Shown piece after piece: positions 17,826 through 26,811 of a DNA stretch of 64,000 bases. The stretch is from an uncultured cyanobacterium. GTDB lineage: Bacteria > Cyanobacteriota > Cyanobacteriia > CACIAM-69d. The translations under genes were made by a program, and so were the position numbers. The notes under the pieces were generated by a model. It was not told where the DNA came from. It ran no database searches and was given only the letters and a program-made list of their open reading frames with translations. The stretch is taken from positions 1 to 64,000 of the forward strand of contig CALGDE010000014.1 of NCBI GenBank assembly GCA_937883785.1. The letters run 5' to 3'. The stretch's first letter is position 1, and the number at the start of each line of letters is the position of its first letter.

Positions 17826-18380
17826 TCAAATCCGCAGCTCCGTTGCGGTAAACGTAATTTCAAACATGTCGTAGGCCACTTGCTGCCAGCCATCGTTTTC
17901 GTCTGGCACGGTGATTAGCGCTGGCACAATGGGGAATCCCTGAGTCATCGCCCCCAGCGTGATTTCCGATTCCGGGACAAAGGAATTGCGAGGGGTCGTG
18001 GCTAGCTTCGATAGGCGGACGTTGTCATGGATAAAAGCGAAGTAGTCAATGACTAGCCCCGCCGCTGGGTTGCCCGCTTGCAATTTGGCGATCGCGTCCA
18101 GTTGCTCCTGCTGGAAGGCGGCGATCGCGTGCACCGCCATTGCTCGCACATAATCCAACCGCGCCGTCAATTGATAGGTATAGTAACGCTGCTCCTTTGG
18201 TGGTCCCCCCACTCGGGTTACATTGCCCCCGGTGCGCCCCCGTGGTGTAATTTGCCCCACCTCAGTGCGCTGGTACCCACTGGATCCAAACTCAAGGATG
18301 CGAATCGGGTCCAATCCCATCAATGGGGGCGGGATAATATCGATCCATAAATCTAGAGGGAATGGGGGGCAGTAGGTCAT
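17826..18380 (-). CDS. Neck or tail-completion protein
   Basis: A 184-residue protein with a Pro-rich N-terminus (CPPFPLDLWIDIIPPPLMGLD), a basic Gly/Arg segment (ITPRGRTGGNVTRVGG) and a C-terminal helix-strand block (YFAFIHDNVRLSKL, FEITFTATELRI). The stop and start codons of the neighbours are three bases or less away, so translation is probably coupled. A tail-completion role is inferred from position. Confidence 0.45.
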   Translation of the reverse strand: MTYCPPFPLDLWIDIIPPPLMGLDPIRILEFGSSGYQRTEVGQITPRGRTGGNVTRVGGPPKEQRYYTYQLTARLDYVRAMAVHAIAAFQQEQLDAIAKLQAGNPAAGLVIDYFAFIHDNVRLSKLATTPRNSFVPESEITLGAMTQGFPIVPALITVPDENDGWQQVAYDMFEITFTATELRI

Positions 18381-18898
18381 GAAGGTGGAGCGTTGAGCAG
18401 GCGGTACCGAGATAGAAACCCGCCGGTCACATATCCAGTCTGCCCGCCATTGCCCCCGTCATGGGAATCAAGTACCTGATGGAATTCAGTCTTATCTGGC
18501 AGCAGCCCCGATACGTTAAACCCCGTCCCTCCCCGAATCAGGGCAGCATTGAGTTTTTCCAACTCCCATTCAATATTCAGCAGCTCTTCCAGTACCGTTG
18601 CCCCATATTGATGGCTGCACAATACGCGCAACCCCAAGTCAAAATTGCCGTAGGTTACGGGGGATGAATTGATTGTGTTGCTGCGCGGCTCGCGGGCGTA
18701 AGCAAAAATTGCACCCTTAGGGTTTGCTTGATAAGTGATTCGGTCCGCGCCCAGCGCCGCAAATTCAGAGTCCGCATCCTCAGTCGGCTGATGATTGTCG
18801 CTGTAGTAATTCCACCGAAAATGAAACGATTGCTCTAAATAGTTTCTGAGCTCGGTGATCGCTCCAGTCCCCGGTGAACCGTTCAGGCTTCTGGTCAT
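18377..18898 (-). CDS. Possible tail terminator or neck protein
   Basis: The 173-residue protein begins with a helix (GAITELRNYLEQSFHFRW) and a beta region (FDLGLRVLCSHQYGATVLEELL), roughly the helix-strand order of phage tail terminators, but it is longer than the usual 120-140 residues. It overlaps the flanking genes by four bases on each side. Assignment is from location between a tail-completion-like gene and a gp10-like gene. Confidence 0.4.
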   Translation of the reverse strand: MTRSLNGSPGTGAITELRNYLEQSFHFRWNYYSDNHQPTEDADSEFAALGADRITYQANPKGAIFAYAREPRSNTINSSPVTYGNFDLGLRVLCSHQYGATVLEELLNIEWELEKLNAALIRGGTGFNVSGLLPDKTEFHQVLDSHDGGNGGQTGYVTGGFLSRYRLLNAPPS

Positions 18899-19404
18899 TT
18901 GATTTTCATCCTAGATATTTCCCGGGCAATGCGAATCACTGCCCGATCCACCGCGCCGCCTTTCAATGCTTCTCCTTTGCGCCCAATCCCCAGATCGTGA
19001 TTGCCCCCATCACGCCATCGCTGGGTGCCTCGCTCTCGAATACTGCGCCGAATCGCGATCGCCACCCACCGCGCATTTTTCCCTCGGGCAATGCCCTTAT
19101 GTTTCACCCATTGAATTAATGGCTTTACCTCGGCGATCGTTCCTGGCGCAGAACCGGCAATGCGTTGTAAGGCATCAGGGGCGGAGTTGGTGATACTCAT
19201 CCCAAAACTAAACCCGGCGGTGGACTTGCGCGGCTGGGTCACATTCCAACCCCGTCGCAGTTCCCCCGTCGCCCCCAGGGGCGATTTGCGTTGGAGGTCG
19301 GCGGCTAAATCCAGCCCCGCATCCAAGAGGCGATCGCGCACCTGCTTGGCAACCTCTTCAGGCACCGCACTGGGGTTCCCCGTGAGAGTGATACAGAAAG
19401 GCAT
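18895..19404 (-). CDS. HK97 gp10-like head-tail protein
   Basis: A basic 169-residue protein. The first half (VPEEVAKQVRDRLLDAGLDLAADLQRKSP, split here) and the block LRRGWNVTQPRK resemble the gp10 family, in which a helix packs against a small beta sheet at the neck. The second half is very basic (KHKGIARGKNARWVAIAIRRSIRERG). An upstream in-frame start would overlap the portal gene, so the ATG at 19404 is preferred. It is divergent from the portal, with only 11 bases between starts, so the two operons must share or nest promoters. Confidence 0.5.
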   Translation of the reverse strand: MPFCITLTGNPSAVPEEVAKQVRDRLLDAGLDLAADLQRKSPLGATGELRRGWNVTQPRKSTAGFSFGMSITNSAPDALQRIAGSAPGTIAEVKPLIQWVKHKGIARGKNARWVAIAIRRSIRERGTQRWRDGGNHDLGIGRKGEALKGGAVDRAVIRIAREISRMKIK

Positions 19405-19415
19405 ACTGATGAAAA

Positions 19416-20708
19416 GTGGCGGAAATAACGGTGCCAAAAACAAATCCAGTCGCTAATTTTCTCGGTCGTGTGGGGGGATTATTTACCCGAGGACGACGAA
19501 AAGAGCAGCCGAGCCAGCGCCCTGTTGGACGCGCGTTTGTTGGTACTGTCTATAGCAATTCAAGGGTTGCTCGGAATTACGACCTTCCCATTCAGCATAA
19601 TCCTGTTCGTCAGACGGAATGGGCGCGGATGGCAATGGAAATGGAAGCCCATTGCCCCGAAGTGGATCTTGCTCTGTCCATTGGAGTCAGGAATATTTTT
19701 TCTTCATTTGATGGAGACTCTGGGCGAGTCAGGGTGTCTCCTTACGCCAATAAAGAATCGGGGGAGTTGCTAGACGCTGACGTATATAAAATTGCGTCGA
19801 AAACTTTTGATCGGGTCTTCGATTACGCCACCCTGAAAATCATTGCCCGGCAAATGATCAGCTTCGGCGATTGCTTTGGGTTCTTGCTTGTTAAAGGCTC
19901 CCAAATCAACCGAATCGTCATACTGCCCCCATGGGAAATGTTTCGGGTCGAAGATGATTTAGGAGTGTTGCTGGGGTTTGAACAGCGACGTTTCTTGACG
20001 GAATCAGAGCCCCGCTGTTTTCGCCCCGCCACTGTTGCTCACTGGCGCCATAATCCTGAAAATCTATATGGGCGATCGCAGTTTTTTGCCTGCCGCCAAG
20101 ACTGGGGTGAGTACAAAGCCATCTATCACGATCTGGCAGATTCACGGAGATCATTGGCAATCAATCCCATCGTTTTTGAGCCCGAAGATGGGGCAACGCC
20201 GGGTCAAATTGACAATTTTCGAGAGGAGCGGCAACAGGAGCTAAAGGAAGATTTTCTCCCCGAGATTTATTTAAGGCCAGGCATTAAAAAAGTGTCGCGA
20301 CTGGCATCTGGGTCCCCAGATTTAAGCGGGTTGCTGAATGATTTAAATTCGCGGCGGCTGGCAATCATCCGAGCCAGTGAGGAGCCCATTTGGCTATTCC
20401 CCGGCTTTGAGACTACGGGCGCACGGGATATTTCAGGGCAGCCTGCTATGTCCAACGCTCGCCAGGTGAATGATCGCCGCCAGGAGCTGACGGAAGGACT
20501 CCGCCAGGTATTGCTCACCGACTTAAGGCTTCAGCTTGGCTTGCAGGAATTTGCTCGACGGGGCGCGGACCAACTTCGAATTGAATGGCCCGAGTTCTTT
20601 GTGGATACCCACGCCCAATCGTCTCGACAGCAGGAGGACCGGGACACCACCAGCCCCGTCAACATAGAAGCCGCCATTGGCGATGAGGTAGAAAAATGCC
20701 TGCCTTAG
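19416..20708 (+). CDS. Portal protein
   Basis: The 430-residue protein has the features expected for a dodecameric portal through which DNA enters the capsid: a basic, Pro-rich N-terminus, a central block with VAHWRHNPENLYGRSQFF (the 'WH...NPxxxYGxS' signature of portal proteins), then a helix-rich stem and crown region (SRRLAIIRASEEPIWLFPG, then RQELTEGLRQVLLTDLRLQLGLQ in pieces). It starts with GTG and overlaps the next gene by 13 bases. Terminase large subunit is encoded 18 kb away on the other strand, unusual for a phage. Confidence 0.75.
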   Translation: MAEITVPKTNPVANFLGRVGGLFTRGRRKEQPSQRPVGRAFVGTVYSNSRVARNYDLPIQHNPVRQTEWARMAMEMEAHCPEVDLALSIGVRNIFSSFDGDSGRVRVSPYANKESGELLDADVYKIASKTFDRVFDYATLKIIARQMISFGDCFGFLLVKGSQINRIVILPPWEMFRVEDDLGVLLGFEQRRFLTESEPRCFRPATVAHWRHNPENLYGRSQFFACRQDWGEYKAIYHDLADSRRSLAINPIVFEPEDGATPGQIDNFREERQQELKEDFLPEIYLRPGIKKVSRLASGSPDLSGLLNDLNSRRLAIIRASEEPIWLFPGFETTGARDISGQPAMSNARQVNDRRQELTEGLRQVLLTDLRLQLGLQEFARRGADQLRIEWPEFFVDTHAQSSRQQEDRDTTSPVNIEAAIGDEVEKCLP

Positions 20709-21943
20709 AGTCAACAACAGAGATCAGAGAGGGATGCCCAGAGCTTCAGTTGTTGGAGGCTCTGCTCAAAGCCACTCTTACTCCGTCCCCCCATCAAGAG
20801 TTTTTTCGGGGTAGTGCTCATACACTGTCCCACGGACCATTATTGCGATCGCGCCCCATTACCCTCCACAGAGAATACCCTCGCCAAATCTGGACCGAGG
20901 TGCCGCCAGGGGAATATCACCTGGAAGATGACGGGCGGCTCATGGTCAACCCCGCTGGATATGATCATGAGATCGCTTACTGGACCGGCTATGACTTGTC
21001 GGCAGATCCTCTTAGCCCAATGGCGCAGCAGATTGTAGGTGTGGCGCGATCACTCACCCCCTATGTCGAAAATCCAATAGCTGCGAATATCCTGTCCCAA
21101 AAAATCAACGGTGAATATTCCGTCACCTTTAGCCGCTCGGCTTTATCCGACCGCGATAGGGCGGTAGCTGTCAAGGTCCGCGGATTGGGGGCAGCCCTGG
21201 AGCTGGGATTTACCACCCCGTCTTACCTGTTAGACCGCACGGCGGCAGAACGGGCAGACATGTTCGGAGATGTAACGGATCAGCCCCAGACAGTGGCGGC
21301 AATGCTGAAAGTCGCTGGGGTTTTAGGTGCCCCTTCTATCCCGCAGCTCGTGATGACAACGTTAAAGGTCGCCGGAGTTTTAAGTACTCCTCCTGGCTCG
21401 CCGCCGGTGATATCACTGATGAGCATGACGGGCATGGTGGGCGATCACCCGACTCCTTCGCCCCCTCAATCAATTTTGTCCACCGCCGGGATGACGGCAT
21501 CTCACCAGAATCCGCATCCTCTGACCGCCGCGCTGCTCACGATGGGTGTGATCATTCATCACCCTCTTGCCCCTCCTCCATCCACCCAATCAATTTTGTC
21601 CACCACCGGGGCAACGGCGTCTCACCACAATCCCCATCTCCTGACCGCTGCACTGACCATGGTGGGTGAGATGGACGCCCCCACTCCTACGCCGTCGTCC
21701 ATTGTTGGGGATTTGCAGGTGGGAGGTAGCATCGCCGGTGGCGGCGTCATTGAGCCCACTCCATCACAACAGGTGACCGCAGAGGAGCTTTATTACGCTG
21801 CCCTGTCCCGTGGCGCTCGGATCAGTTTCTGGGAGGCTGACTTGGTTACATCCCAATCCGCCTCTATTGAAGAGGCTATGGCACGACTCAAAACCAGCCC
21901 TTACGGGGTGCTGGGTTGCCGTGTTGGTCGCCGTCGTTTCTAG
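20696..21943 (+). CDS. Head protein with internal repeats
   Basis: The N-terminal 200 residues are globular and acidic. Residues about 200-345 carry imperfect repeats built around (S)ILSTxGxTASHxNPHxLTAAL and TLKVAGVL, alternating hydrophobic turns with Pro/His-rich segments; the repeat is also visible in DNA (CAATCAATTTTGTCCACC occurs twice). A short C-terminal domain follows (TAEELYYAALSRGARISFWEADL). Overlap with the portal gene suggests coupled expression and a virion or head-completion role. No family is recognised, and the repeats may form an elongated beta structure. Confidence 0.5.
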   Translation: MPALESTTEIREGCPELQLLEALLKATLTPSPHQEFFRGSAHTLSHGPLLRSRPITLHREYPRQIWTEVPPGEYHLEDDGRLMVNPAGYDHEIAYWTGYDLSADPLSPMAQQIVGVARSLTPYVENPIAANILSQKINGEYSVTFSRSALSDRDRAVAVKVRGLGAALELGFTTPSYLLDRTAAERADMFGDVTDQPQTVAAMLKVAGVLGAPSIPQLVMTTLKVAGVLSTPPGSPPVISLMSMTGMVGDHPTPSPPQSILSTAGMTASHQNPHPLTAALLTMGVIIHHPLAPPPSTQSILSTTGATASHHNPHLLTAALTMVGEMDAPTPTPSSIVGDLQVGGSIAGGGVIEPTPSQQVTAEELYYAALSRGARISFWEADLVTSQSASIEEAMARLKTSPYGVLGCRVGRRRF

Positions 21944-22008
21944 TTATTCCCACTGGAGGAAGAATGGTTGTAGTACACACAGAATACGGACGCCGAGAGG
22001 AATAGCTA

Positions 22009-22338
22009 ATGGCTTTCAGCTACCGCAACGGTATTGAAACTGGTGACGGCGTCACTTCTCATGGAGTCTGGGGCTTGATTACGCCCCTGCCTTCCGAAAG
22101 TGAGCCTCCTGCCGACCCATTGGCTAACGCCACGTCCGCGACTTTGCTGGTGACGATCAAACAAAGCACGTCGCCTGACGTCACAACGTTTTCCGTGGGT
22201 CCTCACACCTTTAGCTATCTTGCTGAGGAGAACGCCGAATGCATTGGCACAATCCTACTTGGCCCTGGCGATCCTGAGCCGCAGGTGGTGATCGGGGATG
22301 GCGTTGTTTTGAATTTCCAACTAAGTATTAACCAGTAA
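22009..22338 (+). CDS. Cassette A, first gene: small structural-like protein
   Basis: A 109-residue beta-rich protein. It shares a layout with the first gene of cassette B at 25226-25561: the N-termini both read GDGV, then W-G-x-I-T-x-LPSES, and both end with LxPGDPEPx followed by a hydrophobic strand. It is the first of three adjacent genes of the same order as in cassette B. A tail-fibre or decoration role is plausible, but no family is recognised. Confidence 0.5.
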   Translation: MAFSYRNGIETGDGVTSHGVWGLITPLPSESEPPADPLANATSATLLVTIKQSTSPDVTTFSVGPHTFSYLAEENAECIGTILLGPGDPEPQVVIGDGVVLNFQLSINQ

Positions 22339-22340
22339 TT

Positions 22341-22997
22341 ATGGCAGGCGTTTCGGGCGAGGGTTTTGCTGATCGCAAAACAACATCAATGTTTCGGGTC
22401 AGAGGACCGGAGCATGTTGCAACGAGTGTCGATATATCCGGGGCGGATCCGGCAACGAATATCCCAAAAGATATCCCTTATCAAATTGGGTCTAAAAACG
22501 AGTCAGTTGCTTGGATAAATCCAACGATGACGGGCGATATTGTCATCCACGAGATCGTCGGACCTTCCGGCAATGATCCAAGCAAGATGCTTGACCGGAC
22601 GAGTGGCGAATACTTTACCGCCGAAGGTTTGGGGCGGGCGATCGTCTTTGACTTCGATCCAAAAGGCGAAGGGCGGCGAATCTTGCCCGACGGGTGCTTT
22701 TTTCAGCACGGACGCGAGAACAGATTCCGGCGAATTAGGAGCTTCTCAATATATGGGTCTAACGGGACGGACGTAGATAACACAACTAGTCAGTTGCTGG
22801 TCATGGTTGATGATTCGGGCTTCTTGTCAGAGGCGGCATTTGGCTGGTCTGAGTACACGGCGCTAGCTCCCCCTTCGGAGCCGGTCCGATTCATTGAAAT
22901 TCATATGGACGGACCCAATACCTCGGGGCTTTTACAGATCTACTGCAGTGGTTTTTTGGTTGGCGGGCAGATTTTTCCCGGAAGCCAGGGATACTGA
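22341..22997 (+). CDS. Cassette A, second gene: beta-rich virion-like protein
   Basis: A 218-residue protein, two bases after the previous gene. It pairs with the 25561-26214 protein: both carry VDISGAxPxxxIPxDI near the N-terminus, a central FDxxxxG(D/E) segment (VFDFDPKGEG against VDFDPQQKGD), and end in G(R/x)W/F-L-x-GG. The long Gly/Ser/Thr content and alternating hydrophobic residues suggest a jelly-roll-like structural protein. Function is unknown. Confidence 0.5.
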   Translation: MAGVSGEGFADRKTTSMFRVRGPEHVATSVDISGADPATNIPKDIPYQIGSKNESVAWINPTMTGDIVIHEIVGPSGNDPSKMLDRTSGEYFTAEGLGRAIVFDFDPKGEGRRILPDGCFFQHGRENRFRRIRSFSIYGSNGTDVDNTTSQLLVMVDDSGFLSEAAFGWSEYTALAPPSEPVRFIEIHMDGPNTSGLLQIYCSGFLVGGQIFPGSQGY

Positions 22998-22998
22998 T

Positions 22999-23505
22999 AT
23001 GTCTAAACCTTTTGCTTGGTTCAAATTCGATAAAAATGGTGCCGAGATTGACAGATACCTGCCTGGGCAGGCGGGGCTGAGCGCTAACGACCACCGGGCG
23101 GCAGGGCGTATTCCGGTTAGCATCCCGCGAGGATACCCTTACGACGAACTTATATCAGCTCGGCGTAATCCCGATGGGCGAGTGGTGATGGAATGGCCCG
23201 CTTACCTTCGAGATTGGGTACGGTTTTGGCGCGCCATCTCAGGCGAGCCCATGTATAAAGAGGCGATCGCAGGCGGCAGGGTTTCACCGCCCTTAGGGCT
23301 GTCAATTAGCTTGTTTGCCCTTGCCCTAACCGCCCTTAAGACTGACGGGGCGACGCCTGAAGAATTTACTCGACTACAGCAGCTCTGGGAGGTTCTTAGG
23401 GCGGATATCTTGGCGGGCACATTTCCTCAGTCAGCCCCCCAGGAAATTGTGGATCGCTTGTTGGCGATCGCCACATCCTTAAATATCAATCTGGAGGCTG
23501 GCTAA
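22999..23505 (+). CDS. Cassette A, third gene: helical protein
   Basis: The 168-residue protein starts MSKPFAWFKFDKNGAEIDR and ends AIATSLNINLEAG. Cassette B has the same pattern (MSPNALFAKIDPQTG at 26204 and AIATSLNIDLES at the end), so these are paralogues. A conserved LRDW sits before the helical second half (VRFWRAISGEPMYKEAIAG). Chaperone-like tail-fibre assembly proteins often sit directly behind fibre genes, and that is a reasonable guess here. The start shares the ATATG with the previous stop region. Confidence 0.5.
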   Translation: MSKPFAWFKFDKNGAEIDRYLPGQAGLSANDHRAAGRIPVSIPRGYPYDELISARRNPDGRVVMEWPAYLRDWVRFWRAISGEPMYKEAIAGGRVSPPLGLSISLFALALTALKTDGATPEEFTRLQQLWEVLRADILAGTFPQSAPQEIVDRLLAIATSLNINLEAG

Positions 23506-23609
23506 TGAAAGACTCAGTTGCCCCCAAAAGAGAAAGGTCAATGTGGGGAGCGGCAGAATCAATAATTGCCAGGGGTGCGCAAGCCTATGCCTTCAATCGA
23601 CACTGGTAA
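23505..23609 (+). CDS. 34-residue coupled small protein
   Basis: Its start overlaps the previous stop codon (TAATG) and its coding region runs over the ribosome site and first codons of the next gene. The peptide is basic (MKDSVAPKRERSMWGAAES, then ARGAQAYAFNRHW). Such overlaps indicate coupled translation within the operon. It could be a leader that sets translation of the next gene rather than a functional protein. Confidence 0.35.
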   Translation: MKDSVAPKRERSMWGAAESIIARGAQAYAFNRHW

Positions 23610-24507
23610 AAATAGCCCCCAATGGCAAGAGGTTTCTGACTCGTCCCTCAGCGTGGATGGTCCTCGCAATATTCGCATTGTTGGTCCAGTGCCATCTATT
23701 ACGCTGCCTGAAGCTACGCCGTCCCCCGAAGGTGGTACAGGCAACCGATGGGTAATTGAAAACACTAGCCCTATCCCCGCCATTGTCCGCCCCACCGCCC
23801 TGAATACAGGTGTGGCGATTGTTCGCCCCAACGAGCCAACAACCCTATCCCCAGTGAATATTGGGGGCGTGGTCGTGAATCCTGGCGAGACTGCCTACGT
23901 TTATGAGCAGCCAGAAACCTGGGGCGGCACGCTACTGATCCCTGATCCCGCCGACCTGAAATTCTCTGTCTATGCCATGGGATTTAGGGTGATCGCTTCC
24001 ATCGATGGAGAGTACTCCGGATCGCGCCTGGGGATTCGCATGCTGGCGATCGCCCACATCGGTGGAAAGCGAGAAATCACTAAGTCCGTCACTGGGCTGC
24101 GGGCTGCGGCAACGATGGGATGGCGATGGAGTGGCGGCGTCTTTGAAGTAAGGTTGCGGGCGACCTCCGGCATTGGCGGCACCACGTCTCGGTTCAGGTC
24201 TATTCTGAGTGCAACGGCGAGGGCTTCCATTGGCAGCTATACCGCCCGGACTAAAACCGTCACCGGGCTGCGGGCGACTTCCAGTATTGGTGGATCTACC
24301 AAGCAGTTCGGGTATATCGGCAAATTATCCGCCCTTGCCTCTATTGGCGGATTTACCGCCAGGAACAACGTCCCCGCCAGCACCGTTATTTTCCTGATGC
24401 ACGCACGGGGCTACAGCGCCACCCTATGGGATGCGCAGCAAATTGGGAACAGGTCCTCCAGCACAGAGCAGGTGCTTTATTTCTTGAATTCATCCAGGAT
24501 TGAATAG
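23587..24507 (+). CDS. Repeat-containing virion-like protein
   Basis: The 306-residue protein has a beta-rich N-terminal domain of about 125 residues, then at least five copies of a short hydrophobic repeat with core (L/A)RAxxSIGG or IASIxGG, spaced 16-30 residues (for example VTGLRATSSIGGSTKQFG and LSALASIGGFTAR). Runs of such repeats make regular beta structures in phage fibres. ATG is chosen over an upstream TTG because AGGGG lies 11 bases before it. It is followed without gap (TAGTG overlap) by the next gene. Confidence 0.45.
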   Translation: MPSIDTGKNSPQWQEVSDSSLSVDGPRNIRIVGPVPSITLPEATPSPEGGTGNRWVIENTSPIPAIVRPTALNTGVAIVRPNEPTTLSPVNIGGVVVNPGETAYVYEQPETWGGTLLIPDPADLKFSVYAMGFRVIASIDGEYSGSRLGIRMLAIAHIGGKREITKSVTGLRAAATMGWRWSGGVFEVRLRATSGIGGTTSRFRSILSATARASIGSYTARTKTVTGLRATSSIGGSTKQFGYIGKLSALASIGGFTARNNVPASTVIFLMHARGYSATLWDAQQIGNRSSSTEQVLYFLNSSRIE

Positions 24508-25226
24508 TGACCAGGTACACTACAGCGCACTTTTCCAAATTGGTAGCAGAGCAGGTCTACCGTGGTGTCGCCCCCTTCCAAAATCCCGCAAGCCCGTCGC
24601 CCCCCGACTGGCGTGTTGTCTTACTAAAAAATCCCATTGCCCCCGCCTCGGTCCCCGATGCCACGAACGTGGATCAAATAGCTGGGGTCTTCGCCAGCCA
24701 GCAGGTGTTGCCTGTCAGTGGGTACCTCGGAGCGATCGGTACTTACGTTTTGGAAGAGTCAACGTTTAATGCCGCGACCGGGAATTTTGATGTGCCGGTA
24801 GCTGAGTTGATCCTGGCAGCAGCGGGCGGTGGCATCCCATTCGAATCCTTTGTGTTTGTACGCGGGCTTAAATGGATCGCGCCCCAGTCTTGCACCATCA
24901 GCAGCCAGACGGTGACGGCTTCAGGTCACGGGTATGGGAATGGGGACTGGGTGACATTATTCACTGGCGACGGTGGTTCATTGCCTTCGGGTTATACAGC
25001 CGCTTCCGTGGTGAAGGTGAAGTCTGCATCTGCCAACACCTTTGAAATTGAAACCCTCAATGGGTCGGCGATCGCCCTGAGCAGTGCAGGATCGGATGTG
25101 TACGTCGCCGACGCTAGTGGAGCGTGGTGCTCCTGGGAAAATTTGCCCGCCGCCCAGGAGATTGGGGATGGGGAAGAACAGAAATTTGCCTTATTTGGCG
25201 CGGGAGACGGGGAGGTCGTTAGCTAG
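24507..25226 (+). CDS. Beta-rich virion-like protein
   Basis: A 239-residue protein beginning at a GTG overlapping the previous stop (TAGTG). It has an N-terminal globular part, then a domain with VTLFTGDGGSLPSGYTAASVV and VYVADASGAW, a pattern of turns and strands common in phage adhesins and decoration proteins. It lies between the two copies of the duplicated cassette. No family is recognised. Confidence 0.45.
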   Translation: MTRYTTAHFSKLVAEQVYRGVAPFQNPASPSPPDWRVVLLKNPIAPASVPDATNVDQIAGVFASQQVLPVSGYLGAIGTYVLEESTFNAATGNFDVPVAELILAAAGGGIPFESFVFVRGLKWIAPQSCTISSQTVTASGHGYGNGDWVTLFTGDGGSLPSGYTAASVVKVKSASANTFEIETLNGSAIALSSAGSDVYVADASGAWCSWENLPAAQEIGDGEEQKFALFGAGDGEVVS

Positions 25227-25561
25227 TGGCACAAGCATTTCGAGAAGGGCATATCCGTGGCGACGGGGTGAACTGGATTCCCTTGTGGGGGCAAATCACG
25301 CTACTGCCATCTGAGTCAGGTCCCCTATCTACCCCCTTCGACTCAGAAAGCACTTCCGCCAACCTCATTGTTTATGTCAATCAGGGTGATTCTGGGGATC
25401 TAACGAAAGTTCGCCTGGGGAACAGCGGTGACGGGCGCCACTATATCGCTGAGCCTCATGGGCAGTGCACAGCAGTCATCCCCCTTAGCCCTGGAGACCC
25501 GGAGCCAGAAATATTGAGCCCGGCGGATATATATGTGGACTTCCGGGTGGAGGTGCTGTAG
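25226..25561 (+). CDS. Cassette B, first gene
   Basis: The 111-residue paralogue of the protein at 22009-22338: GDGVNW then PLWGQITLLPSESGP near the start and PLSPGDPEPEI near the end. It begins at a GTG overlapping the previous stop (TAGTG). Its acidic, strand-rich character matches the first copy. Sequence divergence between copies is substantial, so the duplication is not recent. Confidence 0.5.
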   Translation: MAQAFREGHIRGDGVNWIPLWGQITLLPSESGPLSTPFDSESTSANLIVYVNQGDSGDLTKVRLGNSGDGRHYIAEPHGQCTAVIPLSPGDPEPEILSPADIYVDFRVEVL

Positions 25562-26214
25562 TGCCGCTTCCTCTGAGGGCTGGATTCAAAGACGGACCCA
25601 CTTCTCCGTGGGGGAGATATGCTCCGTGGACAGAGGTAGATATCTCTGGAGCCAACCCAAACATCCAAATCCCTCAAGATATTTTATGGAGCAAGGTGAC
25701 CAATGAAGGTCAGGTAGCCTACTCAGACCCTATCTCCTCGGGCAATGTTCAAGTCATATTATCCAGCGTTCAATTTAACACCACACTCTCTCAAATAGTC
25801 AATAGGGATCCTGGCAGTACATTTGTCTTGACCAACAATGCAATTGGATCCTGGTGTGCTGTTGATTTTGACCCTCAGCAAAAAGGTGACTGGGTTTGCC
25901 CATCAGTTTTTCGCACCACCCACGGATACAGCACTTTTACTGCCTTTCGACTTCAAAACTTTTCCTTGCAGGGTGGGAATGGCAATAATGTGTATTCCGC
26001 CACATGGCAGGATCTGCTGACCGTCACCAATACAATTGCAGTGCCCGACCCGGCTTCAAATGCGTGGTCTGACGAGTTCCCCATACTGGGACTAGACCCC
26101 AACGTTGACCAGTTTCGTTTTCTGCGACTGCTTCAAACGGGATTAAACACGCAAAATAGCTACGAACTTGCCGCCGGACGATGGCTCTTGGGAGGTGCTT
26201 ACAGTGAGTCCTAA
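25561..26214 (+). CDS. Cassette B, second gene
   Basis: The 217-residue paralogue of the 22341-22997 protein, again starting at a TAGTG overlap. Shared landmarks include VDISGANPNIQIPQDI against VDISGADPATNIPKDI, VDFDPQQKGDW, and a closing AAGRWLLGGAY against YCSGFLVGGQ. It is Asn/Ser/Gln-rich, like adhesins. Overlap of the next gene's start inside its last codons indicates tight coupling. Confidence 0.5.
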   Translation: MPLPLRAGFKDGPTSPWGRYAPWTEVDISGANPNIQIPQDILWSKVTNEGQVAYSDPISSGNVQVILSSVQFNTTLSQIVNRDPGSTFVLTNNAIGSWCAVDFDPQQKGDWVCPSVFRTTHGYSTFTAFRLQNFSLQGGNGNNVYSATWQDLLTVTNTIAVPDPASNAWSDEFPILGLDPNVDQFRFLRLLQTGLNTQNSYELAAGRWLLGGAYSES

Positions 26215-26734
26215 CGCTCTTTTTGCCAAGATTGATCCGCAAACTGGGGAGATGAAAGAAAAACGACAGCCATCAGACTTCCCGCTCAACTATAATCCTC
26301 GCAGTGATGGGTGGGAGCAATTGATCTTGCCACCAAAGCGCCGATATTCGGATGTACTCGGCTATTCCAGGAGTCAAGGTTTTACTTTCCCAGCACACTT
26401 GCGCGACTGGGAAGAATTCAAGTCCCGACTCTCGCAGTCACCACGATTTGCTGAAGTGATAGGCGCCCTTCCAAGCAGCCCTGTGCTAGGGAGCTTGCTA
26501 AACCTGCTGATCAGCTCAATTGATTCCTTGATCAGAATTGAGTCTCAGCGGCACCTTGCAACTTTCCTGCAAATGTGGACGGCGTTTAAGGAGGTGGTCG
26601 TTCAATCTGTCAGAAATGGAGAATTGCAGGAAGGACTGGTTGAGGAATTTGAAGCGATCGCCACATCCTTAAATATCGACCTAGAATCCCCCTCAGCTGC
26701 GCCCGCACCCCAAACACCGGGCGAAAATCCTTAG
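26204..26734 (+). CDS. Cassette B, third gene
   Basis: The 176-residue paralogue of 22999-23505, with an LRDWEEFKSRLSQSPRFAEVIG block that parallels LRDWVRFWRAISGEPMYKEA and the same near-C-terminal AIATSLNIDLES. A Pro-rich tail is added. The GTG at 26204 aligns with the start of the first copy, so it is preferred to an earlier ATG. It ends the operon and is followed by CAGATCTG palindromes. Confidence 0.5.
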   Translation: MSPNALFAKIDPQTGEMKEKRQPSDFPLNYNPRSDGWEQLILPPKRRYSDVLGYSRSQGFTFPAHLRDWEEFKSRLSQSPRFAEVIGALPSSPVLGSLLNLLISSIDSLIRIESQRHLATFLQMWTAFKEVVVQSVRNGELQEGLVEEFEAIATSLNIDLESPSAAPAPQTPGENP

Positions 26735-26811
26735 GGATAATCTCGTGATCACGCCTAAAAAAGATCGCACCCCCACCCTTCAGCACTCACATTGCCCGCA
26801 GGCGCTCTAAA

